Of a stretch of DNA of 64,000 nt, positions 1 to 7,685 are shown one piece after another. The notes beneath the pieces are model-generated. The model saw only the letters and a program-made list of their open reading frames with translations. It was not told where the DNA came from and searched no databases. The stretch covers positions 1,612,001-1,676,000 of the forward strand of contig NZ_CP019706.1 in NCBI RefSeq assembly GCF_002101395.1. Reading direction: 5' to 3'. A program made the position numbers and the translations under genes. How positions within the stretch are numbered: position 1 is the stretch's first letter; each line of letters opens with the position of its first letter. This stretch comes from Pantoea alhagi. Lineage in GTDB: Bacteria > Pseudomonadota > Gammaproteobacteria > Enterobacterales > Enterobacteriaceae.

Positions 1-284
1 AACACCATGCCAACCTGTGCGCGCAACAGCGCGATATCCTGCGTATCGGCCAGAATGTTTTCGCCGTCCAGCAGAATTTCGCCCTCGGCGCGCTGATCCG
101 GATAAAGCGCAAACATTTTATTAAAGGTGCGCAACAGAGTCGATTTGCCGCAGCCGGAAGGACCGATAAACGCGGTGACCTGATTACGGGCAATATCCAG
201 ATTGATGTTTTTCAATGCATGGAATTTTCCATAATAGAAGTTCAGATCGCGAACCTGAATTTTGCCGGATGTCTGATTAACCAT
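1..284 (-). CDS. pstB: Phosphate ABC transporter ATP-binding protein PstB (N-terminal part, cut by window edge)
   Basis: PstB is the cytoplasmic ATPase that powers high-affinity phosphate import with the PstC/PstA channel and PstS binding protein. Only the first 94 codons are in the window; the family length is about 257 residues. The ATG at 284 opens a frame with the Walker A motif GPSGCGKST at residues 41-49, preceded by the usual first beta strands (FYYGKFHALKNI at 16-27). It is the fourth gene of pstSCAB, 46 bp after pstA. The remaining ABC signature and Walker B lie beyond position 1, and phoU would be expected next. Identity is clear from the Walker A context and operon position. Confidence 0.96.
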   Translation of the reverse strand, partial: MVNQTSGKIQVRDLNFYYGKFHALKNINLDIARNQVTAFIGPSGCGKSTLLRTFNKMFALYPDQRAEGEILLDGENILADTQDIALLRAQVGMV

Positions 285-330
285 AGTCTTCTCTTTCTCT
301 TAACGCCGCGTCGTTATCACAACACGGTAA

Positions 331-1218
331 TTAATGTTTTGATTTGGCAAAAATCACGCGCGCCAGGATATTCAGCAGCAGAACGCACAGCGTGATCAGC
401 AGAACGCCAGCCCAGGCCAGGCTTTGCCACTCGGCAAACGGACTCATGGCGAACTTAAAGATGGTAACCGGCAGGTTGGCCAGCGGCTGCATCATGTCGG
501 TGCTCCAGAACTGGTTCGACAATGAAGTAAACAGCAGCGGGGCGGTCTCCCCGGCAATACGTGCAATGGCCAGCAGCACACCGGTAATGATGCCGGAAAC
601 TGAAGCCTTCAGCGTAATGGCGGAAATCATCTTCCATTTTGGCGTACCCAGCGCATATGCCGCTTCACGCAGGCTATCCGGCACCAGTTTCATCATGTTT
701 TCCGTTGTGCGGATAACAATCGGAATTTGCAGCAGCGCCAGCGCTATCACCCCAGCCCAGCCGGAGAAATGCTGCATCTGCGCCACCACGATGGTGTAAA
801 CAAACAGGCCAACCACAATAGATGGGGCTGACAGCAAAATATCATTAATAAAGCGGATCACTTCCGCCAGCCAGGATTTACGGCCATATTCCGCCAGGTA
901 AATCCCCGCCATAATGCCCAAAGGCGTGCCAAACAGGGTCGCCCACAGGATCAACAGGCCACTACCGGCGATGGCGTTAGCCAGCCCGCCGCCTGCCGTA
1001 TTGGGCGGCGGCGTCATTTCAGTAAACAGCGCCAGCGAAAAGCCATCGACGCCGCGCGTAATGGTGGTGAAGAGGATCCACACCAGCCAGAACAAGCCAA
1101 ACGCCATGGTTAATAATGACAGCATCAGAGCAATTTTATTCCGCAGGCTCCGGCGCGCCTGCATTTTGCGGCGTGAAGCCGCCAGCTCTGTTCGGGCGTG
1201 CATATCCATTGTCGTCAT
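331..1218 (-). CDS. pstA: Phosphate ABC transporter permease PstA
   Basis: PstA is one of the two inner-membrane permease subunits of the Pst phosphate importer. The 295-residue product is about the length of the E. coli protein (296) and has a charged cytoplasmic N-terminus (SRRKMQARR) followed by six hydrophobic segments. The permease-type EAA loop, which contacts PstB, is seen in the segment SLREAAYALGTPKWKM. Its start codon overlaps the end of pstC by 4 bp, which indicates translational coupling. It is expected to be induced with the operon by PhoB under phosphate limitation. Confidence 0.97.
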   Translation of the reverse strand: MTTMDMHARTELAASRRKMQARRSLRNKIALMLSLLTMAFGLFWLVWILFTTITRGVDGFSLALFTEMTPPPNTAGGGLANAIAGSGLLILWATLFGTPLGIMAGIYLAEYGRKSWLAEVIRFINDILLSAPSIVVGLFVYTIVVAQMQHFSGWAGVIALALLQIPIVIRTTENMMKLVPDSLREAAYALGTPKWKMISAITLKASVSGIITGVLLAIARIAGETAPLLFTSLSNQFWSTDMMQPLANLPVTIFKFAMSPFAEWQSLAWAGVLLITLCVLLLNILARVIFAKSKH

Positions 1219-2177
1219 GAACGCGCCCCTTCATTTTTCGTCAGCCGTAAAATCATCAGTTTTGAAATAGCCAGTACGATAAAGGTAATCACAAACAGGA
1301 TCAGGCCCAGTTCCATCAGAGCCGCGACGTGCACACCTGATTCCGCTTCTGCAAACTCATTAGCCAGCGCTGACGTGATACTGTTGCCCGGCATATAGAG
1401 CGATACGCTGTCAAGCTGGTAGGTATTACCGATAATAAAGGTCACCGCCATGGTTTCCCCCAGCGCACGTCCCAGCCCCAACATAATCCCGCCAATCACC
1501 CCGTTTTTGGTAAACGGCAGCACGATACGCCAGATCACTTCCCAGGTTGTACAACCAATGCCGTAGGCTGACTCTTTCATCAAAACCGGCGTCTGCTCAA
1601 AGACATCACGCATTACTGAAGCGATATAAGGAATGATCATGATGGCAAGGATCACGCCAGCGGCCAGAATACCGATGCCAAAAGCTGGTCCTTCGAACAG
1701 CGCGCCAACAAACGGAATAGTGGAAAGGACGTTGCCAACTGGCGTCTGGAAGTATTCAGCAAACAGCGGCGCGAATACAAACAATCCCCACATGCCGTAA
1801 ACGATACTGGGGATCGCAGCCAGCAGTTCAATGGCGACGCCCAGCGGACGACGCAGCCAGCCGGGCGCCAGCTCGGTCAAAAACAGCGCAATGCCGAAGC
1901 TCACCGGCACCGCGATCAGCAGCGCAATCAGTGAGGTGACAACAGTGCCATAAATCGGCACCAGTGCGCCAAAATTCTCTGCAGGGGCATCCCACTCTTT
2001 ATTCCACAGGAAAGAGAAACCAAATTTCTCAATGCTGGGCCAGGAAGAGATAATCAGGGAGATAATGATGCCGCCCAATAACAAAAGCACAACCAGCGCT
2101 GCCAGCTTTACCAGCGCGCCGAACAGAATGTCGCCTTGTTTTCCTGGGGCCTTGAATGACGGCCTGGATTCAGCCAT
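1215..2177 (-). CDS. pstC: Phosphate ABC transporter permease PstC
   Basis: PstC pairs with PstA to form the phosphate-conducting membrane channel. The 320-residue protein has a short cytoplasmic N-terminus, then six predicted membrane helices, beginning with the very hydrophobic stretch near residues 27-48. The conserved permease loop appears as MKESAYGIGCTTWEV, and the glycine-rich segment GLGRALGETMAV follows. Length and sequence match the enterobacterial family. It lies 107 bp downstream of pstS across three tandem hairpins, and overlaps pstA by 4 bp. Confidence 0.97.
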   Translation of the reverse strand: MAESRPSFKAPGKQGDILFGALVKLAALVVLLLLGGIIISLIISSWPSIEKFGFSFLWNKEWDAPAENFGALVPIYGTVVTSLIALLIAVPVSFGIALFLTELAPGWLRRPLGVAIELLAAIPSIVYGMWGLFVFAPLFAEYFQTPVGNVLSTIPFVGALFEGPAFGIGILAAGVILAIMIIPYIASVMRDVFEQTPVLMKESAYGIGCTTWEVIWRIVLPFTKNGVIGGIMLGLGRALGETMAVTFIIGNTYQLDSVSLYMPGNSITSALANEFAEAESGVHVAALMELGLILFVITFIVLAISKLMILRLTKNEGARS

Positions 2178-2204
2178 AGATTTCTCGACAGATAAAATTC
2201 ACAG

Positions 2205-2275
2205 GGGCGGCATTCAGCCGCCCGGATACTGCAGGTCGGCTTTCAGCCGACCCCTGCGACAGTGCAGAGCACTGT
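2205..2275. repeat. Three tandem hairpins in the pstS-pstC gap
   Basis: Three inverted repeats stand side by side: GGGCGGC/GCCGCCC (2205-2211 with 2217-2223), GGTCGGCT/AGCCGACC (2234-2241 with 2245-2252, extended by an outer GCA/TGC pair) and ACAGTGC/GCACTGT (2259-2265 with 2269-2275). None is followed by a U-run on the transcribed minus strand, so they look like mRNA-stabilising or attenuating structures rather than full terminators. They probably help make the binding protein PstS more abundant than the membrane subunits; that role is inference. Confidence 0.7.
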
Positions 2276-2284
2276 TGAAACGTG

Positions 2285-3328
2285 TTACTGGTACAGCGCT
2301 TTGCCAGAACTATCTTTGATTTCTGCTTTCCAGGCGGCGCGGATTTGCTCGACCACCGAGTCAGGCAGCGTTGCGTAATCCAGGCTGTTTGCTGTTTTAT
2401 CGCCGTCTTTATAAGCCCAGTCGAAGAATTTCAGCACTTCAGCGCCTTTTTCCGCATTAGCCTGATTTTTATACATCAGAATGAATGTTGTAGAAGTAAT
2501 AGGCCAGGCGTCTTTACCTTTCTGGAAAGTCAGATCCTGAGCGAAGGTTTTGCTCCAGTCAGCCCCTTTAGCGGCATTACTGAAACTCTCTTCGGTCGGG
2601 CTAACTGGCTGACCATCGGCATCTATCAGCTTAGTGTAGGCCAGCTTGTTCTGTTTGGCATAGGCGTACTCAACGTAGCCAATAGAGCCTGGCAGACGCT
2701 GAACAAATGCCGCGATGCCATCGTTGCCCTTACCGCCAAGACCCGTTGGCCAGTTAACGGTGTTGCCTTTACCTACCTTCTCACTCCACTCCTGATTTAC
2801 TTTAGCGAGGTAGCTGGTGAATACGAAGGTCGTACCGGAGCCGTCAGCGCGACGTACCACGGCGATATTGGTTTCTGGCAGTTTCACGCCCGGGTTCAGC
2901 TTAGCAATTGCCGGATCGTTCCATTTTTTGATTTTGCCGAGGTAAATATCACCCACGGTCTGACCATCCAGCGTCAGCTGACCAGACTGGATACCCGGCA
3001 GGTTTACCGCCAGTACCACGCCGCCAATCACGGTAGGAAACTGAAACAGGCCATGTTTTTGCAGATCTTCATCTTTCATTGGCGCATCGGACGCACCAAA
3101 ATCAACTGTTTTCGCGATTATCTGTTTAACGCCGCCAGAGGAGCCAATGCCCTGATAGTTAATTTTACTGCCGGTCGCTTGTTGATAATCCGCTGCCCAC
3201 TTGGCATAAACCGGAGCCGGAAAGGTACCGCCTGCGCCAGTAAGATCGGTCGCTGCAAAAGCAGAAACCGCGCTCAGCGAGAGGGTGGCGGCAACAAGTT
3301 TGGCTACGGTGCTACGCATCAGTGTCAT
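2285..3328 (-). CDS. pstS: Periplasmic phosphate-binding protein PstS
   Basis: PstS captures inorganic phosphate in the periplasm and delivers it to PstCAB. The 347-residue precursor begins with a typical signal peptide (MTLMRSTVAKL, hydrophobic core, cleavage expected after AVSAFA) and continues with ATDLTGAGGTFPAPVYAKW, the conserved mature start. Phosphate-binding segments such as GSSGGVKQI and ADGSGTT are present. The frame is open much further upstream, but the ATG at 3328 is preceded by the strong site GGAGGG and gives the E. coli length (346). It is the first gene of the operon, below two PhoB boxes. Confidence 0.97.
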   Translation of the reverse strand: MTLMRSTVAKLVAATLSLSAVSAFAATDLTGAGGTFPAPVYAKWAADYQQATGSKINYQGIGSSGGVKQIIAKTVDFGASDAPMKDEDLQKHGLFQFPTVIGGVVLAVNLPGIQSGQLTLDGQTVGDIYLGKIKKWNDPAIAKLNPGVKLPETNIAVVRRADGSGTTFVFTSYLAKVNQEWSEKVGKGNTVNWPTGLGGKGNDGIAAFVQRLPGSIGYVEYAYAKQNKLAYTKLIDADGQPVSPTEESFSNAAKGADWSKTFAQDLTFQKGKDAWPITSTTFILMYKNQANAEKGAEVLKFFDWAYKDGDKTANSLDYATLPDSVVEQIRAAWKAEIKDSSGKALYQ

Positions 3329-3397
3329 ATTCCCTCCAGGGGAGTAAAGGTCAGGGTGTATGCCGTTGTAGTAAGGATTAGTATTGCTGCAGGAGGG

Positions 3398-3452
3398 AAA
3401 ATAGGACAGTTTAGTGACAGCGAGATGTACGTAATATGACAGTTTTGTGACG
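3398..3452 (-). promoter_or_regulatory. pstS promoter with tandem Pho boxes
   Basis: Read on the minus strand, 3452 to 3404 contains two PhoB-binding direct-repeat units: GTCACAAAACTGTCATA and CTGTCACTAAACTGTCC, spaced as in the E. coli pstS promoter. Directly after them is TATTTT (3403-3398) as a -10 element; the Pho box replaces the -35. This predicts activation of the pst operon by PhoB when phosphate is scarce. Confidence 0.88.
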
Positions 3453-3647
3453 AAGGCAAAACGTACAGCGTGGATTTGTTCACAACTTTGCTCAGGGCGG
3501 CGAAATAAAACAGGCAGACAAGCAAAATAACGAAGCGGATGCCGATCGGGCGGATGAAAATCGATCAGATAAAAAAGCAAGCTTTAACAATCACCGAAAA
3601 ATGTACGGCAGGAAATAGTTGCCATTCATTTATCAATTTCTGAAAAC

Positions 3648-3675
3648 AAAAAAACCCGCTCAGGGCGGGTTTTTA
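3648..3675 (-). terminator. Intrinsic terminator after the cold-shock gene
   Basis: AAAAACCCGC at 3650-3659 pairs with GCGGGTTTTT at 3665-3674, with a five-base loop and a U-run in either direction. It lies 70 bp past the csp stop codon on the minus strand and separates that gene from the pst promoter region. Confidence 0.75.
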
Positions 3676-3744
3676 TCACTAACGCTTAACTGCTCAGGCT
3701 GTTGCCGTCATCGCTATCGTAAGCGTTAGCGAGGTCATCTACGC

Positions 3745-3957
3745 TTACAGCGCGACAACGTTGGTCGCTGATGGGCCTTTAGCGCCGTTCTCGATAGAGA
3801 ACTCTACTTTCTGGCCTTCATCTAAGGTTTTGAAATCGTTGCTCTGGATAGCAGAGAAATGTACGAATACATCTTTGCTGCCGTCCTGAGGAGTGATAAA
3901 GCCAAAACCTTTCTCAGCGTTGAACCATTTTACTAAACCAGTCATTTTATTAGACAT
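3745..3957 (-). CDS. cspA: CspA-family cold-shock protein
   Basis: This is a 70-residue single cold-shock domain that binds single-stranded RNA/DNA and melts RNA structures at low temperature. RNP1 (KGFGFI, residues 16-21) and RNP2 (VFVHF, 30-34) are intact, as is the aromatic patch WF at 11-12. The start MSNKMTGLVKW at 3957 gives the standard CspA length; ten additional in-frame codons upstream belong to the leader. The long, conserved leader argues for a cold-inducible CspA-type paralogue. Which of the several paralogues (cspA, cspB, cspG) it corresponds to cannot be settled here. Confidence 0.92.
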   Translation of the reverse strand: MSNKMTGLVKWFNAEKGFGFITPQDGSKDVFVHFSAIQSNDFKTLDEGQKVEFSIENGAKGPSATNVVAL

Positions 3958-4131
3958 TGATATTTCCTTGCTTGTTTTTTGAGCCACTCTTGGTGACGAA
4001 TATGGTCTGCTTTGCAGATTTTTACTTATGGGGCACTTAGGAGGAGCTCACGAGGAAGGATATCAATAGATAGCGCTTGAACTGAGGACTGCTTTACTAA
4101 AACTGCTTACATAAGGTCTGTGTTTCAAACC
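3958..4131 (-). promoter_or_regulatory. Long cold-shock mRNA leader with cold-box-like 5' end
   Basis: About 170 nt upstream of csp resemble the E. coli cspA 5' leader in order: a cold-box-like start (minus strand of 4113-4131, GGTTTGAAACACAGACC), the segment AAGCAGT...AGCAGTCC, TTGATATCCTTCCTCGT, and AAAATCTGCAAAGCA before the coding region. In E. coli this leader changes fold with temperature and exposes the ribosome-binding site in the cold. The same behaviour is inferred here from the sequence likeness. Confidence 0.65.
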
Positions 4132-4140
4132 GATGACGCT

Positions 4141-4170
4141 ATACTAGCCTGGGTCCGATCCACATTGCAA
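4141..4170 (-). promoter_or_regulatory. Predicted cold-shock gene promoter
   Basis: Minus strand TTGCAA (4170-4165), an 18-bp spacer and TAGTAT (4146-4141) sit about 10 bp before the cold-box-like start of the leader, where a sigma-70 promoter is expected. Confidence 0.5.
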
Positions 4171-4449
4171 GCTTTAACTTCACTAATATTAAACCGGTGC
4201 CGGGTAACGGCATTCTCACTCCGCTATCGCTCAAAAATAAAAGAGTGGCTTAACAAAAGTAAAAACCTTTAGCCGCAGCCGTTTATCTCTTTCCTTGCCC
4301 CAGCCGTGATTGATGTTGCGCCTGTAAAACGATGCGCGCTGAACGCGGCGGCACTGAATGCTCATCCGCTAGACAACCTGATTCTTTAAAGGCATGGTTC
4401 CTTTCATAAACGCCGATCGTTGCGCGTCGGTACATCCAGGAAAGAAAAA
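4171..4449. other. Intergenic region between cold-shock gene and LysR regulator
   Basis: A divergent intergenic stretch holding the csp upstream region and the leader of the LysR gene. I see a moderate site AGGAAAG before the LysR ATG but no clear operator, small gene or terminator. Confidence 0.5.
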
Positions 4450-5352
4450 ATGATCTCAGAACCAGGTACCCCTACGCTGGATCAGCTGCGGGTTTTTCTT
4501 ACGGTAGTCGAAACGGGCAGCTTTGCTGGCGCGGCCCGCAAGCTGTATCGCGCCACATCCGTAGTGAGTTATTCAATCGCTAATCTGGAAATGCAGCTGG
4601 GCGTTACTCTTTTCGATCGCAAAAGTACTCGTAAACCACAGCTGACTGAGGCGGGTCATGCGGTACTGGCTGAAGCCAGAACAATCTATAACGGAGTCGA
4701 CGGGCTACGCGCCAAAGTTCGCGGCCTGTTGCAAGGTTTGGAAGCTGAGGTTCATCTGGTATTAGATGTAATGTTGCCTGGCGAACGGGTGGTGGATGCG
4801 CTTAAGGCTTTCCGCGAGCGCTTCCCAACTGTCTCTTTGCATTTGCAAATTGAAGCGCTGGGCGGGGTAATGCAGCGGGTTCTTGAACGCAGCGCAACGC
4901 TGGGGGTTAGCGGCCAGCTCGCTATGCGCGTTGATGGCCTTGAGCGTATCAGCGCCGGCAAGGTGACGTTGATCCCGGTGGCGGCGCCCACTCATCCACT
5001 GGCGGCAAAACATCCGCAGAGGCCTGGCGCAGGCCGGGAGCATGTGCAACTGGTTCTGACAGATCGATCCACGCTCACTCAGGGCCAGGAATTCGCGGTA
5101 GTAGGTACACATACCTGGCGGCTGGCGGATTTAGGTGCCAAACATATTCTTCTGCGTGAAGGTATCGGCTGGGGCAATATGCCTGAACCCATGGTGCGTG
5201 ACGATCTGGCCAGCGGCCGCCTGGTTCCGCTGACGCTTCCTGACTGCCCGGGCGGCGATTACGGATTTGATGTCATTTACCGTAACGACTCGCCGCCAGG
5301 CCCGGCGGCAACCTGGCTGGTCTCCCGCTTCTGCGAACAGGTCGCGGAATGA
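4450..5352 (+). CDS. LysR-family transcriptional regulator
   Basis: A 300-residue LysR-type regulator: winged helix-turn-helix in residues 9-68 (LDQLRVFLTVVETGSFAGAARKLYRATSVVSYSIANLE, then LGVTLFDR and LTEAGHAVL), a linker helix, and a C-terminal effector-binding domain. The ATG at 4450 has AGGAAAG six bases upstream and fits the family start; ten more in-frame codons exist upstream. It ends 9 bp from the convergent oxidoreductase gene, a plausible regulatory target. The ligand is unknown and I do not recognise a named orthologue. Confidence 0.9.
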   Translation: MISEPGTPTLDQLRVFLTVVETGSFAGAARKLYRATSVVSYSIANLEMQLGVTLFDRKSTRKPQLTEAGHAVLAEARTIYNGVDGLRAKVRGLLQGLEAEVHLVLDVMLPGERVVDALKAFRERFPTVSLHLQIEALGGVMQRVLERSATLGVSGQLAMRVDGLERISAGKVTLIPVAAPTHPLAAKHPQRPGAGREHVQLVLTDRSTLTQGQEFAVVGTHTWRLADLGAKHILLREGIGWGNMPEPMVRDDLASGRLVPLTLPDCPGGDYGFDVIYRNDSPPGPAATWLVSRFCEQVAE

Positions 5353-5361
5353 CCATGCTAT

Positions 5362-6285
5362 TCACAGGCTGGCATCAAGCACCCGTTTGCCGCGGGTATG
5401 ACCATCCATAACCCGACTCAATGCAACCCTGGCCTGGCTTAAAGGCACGACCTCAACGTCAATGGTCAATGCACCGTTAGCAAACAGGGCAGCAATCTGC
5501 GCCAGTTGGCTTCCGTCCGAACGCGTGGCGAAGTGTTTGCCCACTACGCCCGCCGCTTCCGCTATCGCCTGATCCGGTGGGGTGACGGTTGAGACCAACA
5601 CGCCGCCCGCTTTAATTAATGACCATGAGCGAGTCTGCGTCTCGCCCCCCACCAGATCCAGTACAACATCGACCTTCTCACTCACTTTTTCGAAAGAGGC
5701 GTGGGTATAGTCAATAACCTGTTCAGCCCCAAGCGCTTTAAGGTAATTTTCATTCTGTGCCGATGCGGTAGCGATCACCCTGACACCAGCAATGCGTGCC
5801 ATCTGCACTGCCATGCTTCCCACGCCACCAGCGGCACCATGGATAAGTAATGTCTGACCAGGCTTAATTTTTGCGTGCTCATGCAGCGCCTGCCAGGCCG
5901 TCAGGGCTGCGGCCGGTACACCGCTGGCCTGTAGCGCAGACAAACGTACCGGTCGATGCGCTAATCGATCGGCCATCGCGAGAGCCTGAGTGGCATAGCC
6001 GCCTGTGATACCGATAAACCCAAAGACCTCATCACCTGCCTTAAATTGCTGCACTGCTTCACCGGTTGCGATAACGCGTCCGGCAACTTCTACGCCAGGC
6101 GTGTAGGGTGGCTCAAGCGGAACAAAGGCTTTCATGGCACCAGAGAGAAGCTTCCCGTCAATGGGATTAACGCCGCTGCCCGCTACCTCAATCAGAACCT
6201 CATTCTGGCCCGGAACCAGCGCCGGAAGCTCCTGTAAAAAAAGCTCATCGGTTTTACCGTAATGCATTGCGCGTATCGCTTTCAT
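5362..6285 (-). CDS. Zinc-free NADPH-dependent quinone-oxidoreductase-like protein (MDR family)
   Basis: A 307-residue medium-chain dehydrogenase/reductase. The N-terminal GroES-like half includes GSGVNPIDGKLLSG (37-50) and PGVEVAGRV (63-71). The nucleotide-binding Rossmann half has HGAAGGVGS at 149-157. The protein contains no cysteine, so both the catalytic and structural zinc sites of alcohol dehydrogenases are absent, which fits the quinone/alkenal reductase branch. Substrate is unknown; reduction of quinones or reactive carbonyls is typical of the family. The gene converges with the LysR gene, and its upstream region carries a clear inverted repeat. Confidence 0.88.
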   Translation of the reverse strand: MKAIRAMHYGKTDELFLQELPALVPGQNEVLIEVAGSGVNPIDGKLLSGAMKAFVPLEPPYTPGVEVAGRVIATGEAVQQFKAGDEVFGFIGITGGYATQALAMADRLAHRPVRLSALQASGVPAAALTAWQALHEHAKIKPGQTLLIHGAAGGVGSMAVQMARIAGVRVIATASAQNENYLKALGAEQVIDYTHASFEKVSEKVDVVLDLVGGETQTRSWSLIKAGGVLVSTVTPPDQAIAEAAGVVGKHFATRSDGSQLAQIAALFANGALTIDVEVVPLSQARVALSRVMDGHTRGKRVLDASL

Positions 6286-6313
6286 GATGTTCTGCCTTGT
6301 CGTGAGTCACAGA

Positions 6314-6340
6314 CTTACCCCTTTGGTAAGCCGCGGTAAG
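6314..6340. promoter_or_regulatory. Candidate operator upstream of the oxidoreductase gene
   Basis: CTTACC (6314-6319) and GGTAAG (6325-6330) form an inverted repeat separated by 5 bp, followed after 4 bp by another GGTAAG (6335-6340). It starts 28 bp before the oxidoreductase ATG. The core TTACC-N5-GGTAA fits the LysR-type T-N11-A pattern, so the neighbouring LysR protein is one candidate binder. Confidence 0.45.
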
Positions 6341-6376
6341 ATCATCATGCGCGCAATCTGCTTAACTAAAAACCCA

Positions 6377-6411
6377 CCTAATTTCGATGATTAGGTTCTA
6401 CAAAATAGAAC
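6377..6411. promoter_or_regulatory. Two adjacent inverted repeats in the divergent region
   Basis: CCTAAT/ATTAGG (6377-6382 with 6390-6395) and GTTCTA/TAGAAC (6395-6400 with 6406-6411) share one base and sit between the oxidoreductase and the Crp/Fnr-type gene. The second ends just over 100 bp before the latter's start. They look like protein-binding operators; the binder is unknown. Confidence 0.4.
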
Positions 6412-6514
6412 AATGAAAGATCAGAGCGTAGCGAAACGCAGTAAGTTATCCGGGTATAGTGAGCCATTACTTGCTGGTCAGAGAAGAACACAGGTTCTTT
6501 AACGGAGAAGCATT

Positions 6515-7024
6515 ATGTTTCCTGAGCGCTACCTTAAACAAACAGCGATGCATGCCAGGCAAGGCGACTTTCTTCTGCGCCAGGGGGAGCAGCAGGAAAA
6601 TATTTTTTTTCTGCAACAAGGGATCGTTCGCGCGGTGCATGTCTTGTCAGATGGCACCGAACGGGTAAAAGAGTTTTATTTTGCCGGGGAGTCCTGTTTT
6701 CTCTACCTTAGCTGGCTGGCCAGAGTGCCATCCCGCTACAGCTTGCAGGCGATCGCGCCCTGTTCGTACCAGCGACTGCCGCTGGCTTATCTTGATACGT
6801 CGGAAGGCGCAGAGCTGGCTGATGCTCTGTTGCGCCAGCAGCTTATTTATAAAGAGCGTAAAGAGGAAATGATGCTTTTGCATGCGCCGGAAAAACGCTA
6901 CGCCTATGTGCTTGAGCATTTCCCTGAATGGAGTGAGCGTCTGACTCAGCGTGAACTGGCCAACTATATTGGTATTACGCCTGTCAGCCTTTCACGCATT
7001 CGACAACGCATTAACAAAGGTTAA
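6515..7024 (+). CDS. Crp/Fnr-type transcriptional regulator, short form
   Basis: A 169-residue protein with a cyclic-nucleotide-binding-like beta barrel (GDFLLRQGEQQENIFFLQQGIVRAV and the phosphate-cassette-like region FYFAGESCFLYL), a dimerisation helix and a C-terminal helix-turn-helix (LTQRELANYIGITPVSLSRI, about 143-162). CRP and FNR have about 210-250 residues; this one lacks the usual N-terminal 20-25 residues and ends right after the recognition helix. No FNR-type N-terminal cysteine cluster is present. GGAG seven bases before the ATG supports the start. Effector and regulon are unknown. Confidence 0.85.
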   Translation: MFPERYLKQTAMHARQGDFLLRQGEQQENIFFLQQGIVRAVHVLSDGTERVKEFYFAGESCFLYLSWLARVPSRYSLQAIAPCSYQRLPLAYLDTSEGAELADALLRQQLIYKERKEEMMLLHAPEKRYAYVLEHFPEWSERLTQRELANYIGITPVSLSRIRQRINKG

Positions 7025-7048
7025 TGCGCCTTCCTGAGGCTTGTTTCA

Positions 7049-7075
7049 TCCTCTTCTTTTGAATGAAGAAGAGGA
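7049..7075 (+). promoter_or_regulatory. Hairpin that buries the ribosome-binding site of the ygjV-like gene
   Basis: TCCTCTTCTT (7049-7058) pairs perfectly with AAGAAGAGGA (7066-7075) around a 7-base loop. The right arm contains GAGG, the Shine-Dalgarno seven bases before the GTG start at 7082. No U-run follows on the plus strand, so this is more like a translational switch than a terminator. Confidence 0.6.
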
Positions 7076-7081
7076 AAAACC

Positions 7082-7591
7082 GTGTCTGTCTTTATGCTTT
7101 CGCAGCTTATCGCTGGCGGCTCATTTGTTTGCGATTTGGTGGCTTTTTTTCTGCCCGGACGCGTGGCGGTGCTGCGCCTGTTGGCGCTTTCTACCGCTCT
7201 GCTTGCGGCGCATTTTGCTTTGCTGGAGCAGAAAAGCGCAGCCGCGATGATGCTGTTAGCCAGTGTCAGATATGTTATTGCGAGCAGGACAACAAACCCA
7301 GCCATCGCCGGGTCCTTCTGCCTGATCGCGATAATCTGCACGATTCTGACATGGCGTAATGCCATCGATCTGCTTCCGCTGGCGGGCAGCCTGTTAATGA
7401 CGCTGGCCGCCTTTAAACAGGATCGGGTAAAGCTCAGGCTTTATACCCTGGCGGGCAGTCTGTTCTGGCTGACCAATAATCTGCTATGCCATTCTCCGGT
7501 AGCCGCAATGATGGAACTCACTTTTATCAGCAGTACGCTGGTTTCGCTTTACCGCATTTATCGGACGCGGCTCAGCATTCAGCAGCAGTAA
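7082..7591 (+). CDS. ygjV: YgjV-family inner-membrane protein
   Basis: A 169-residue, strongly hydrophobic protein with about six predicted membrane helices and short loops, ending in a basic tail (RIYRTRLSIQQQ). Sequence and size resemble the enterobacterial YgjV family, for which no function is established. The GTG at 7082 is chosen because GAGG lies seven bases upstream; an ATG four codons later (7094) has much poorer spacing. It follows the Crp/Fnr-type gene by 57 bp and may be cotranscribed with it, with translation controlled by the hairpin over its ribosome-binding site. Confidence 0.75.
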   Translation: MSVFMLSQLIAGGSFVCDLVAFFLPGRVAVLRLLALSTALLAAHFALLEQKSAAAMMLLASVRYVIASRTTNPAIAGSFCLIAIICTILTWRNAIDLLPLAGSLLMTLAAFKQDRVKLRLYTLAGSLFWLTNNLLCHSPVAAMMELTFISSTLVSLYRIYRTRLSIQQQ

Positions 7592-7656
7592 GATTGATAT
7601 CACCGGGAAGGGCGGTTTTGACTGGCGTCAGAGTCGTGGAATAAGAGTCAATGCGG

Positions 7657-7680
7657 AAAAGGCCGCCAGCGGCGGCCTGA
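7657..7680 (-). terminator. Intrinsic terminator after the nitroreductase-like gene
   Basis: GGCCGCC (7661-7667) and GGCGGCC (7671-7677) form a GC-rich hairpin with a 3-base loop. On the minus strand it is followed by TTTT (7660-7657), and it lies just past the stop codon at 7686. Confidence 0.65.
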
Positions 7681-7685
7681 CAGGA

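Noticed and set aside
2282..3439. 385-codon open frame on the plus strand opposite pstS
   Set aside because: It is antisense to a highly conserved gene, has no recognisable domains, and is explained by the codon bias of pstS.
3329..3580. N-terminal extension of PstS by 84 codons
   Set aside because: The extension runs through the Pho boxes and -10 element and lacks a signal peptide; the start at 3328 has an excellent ribosome-binding site.
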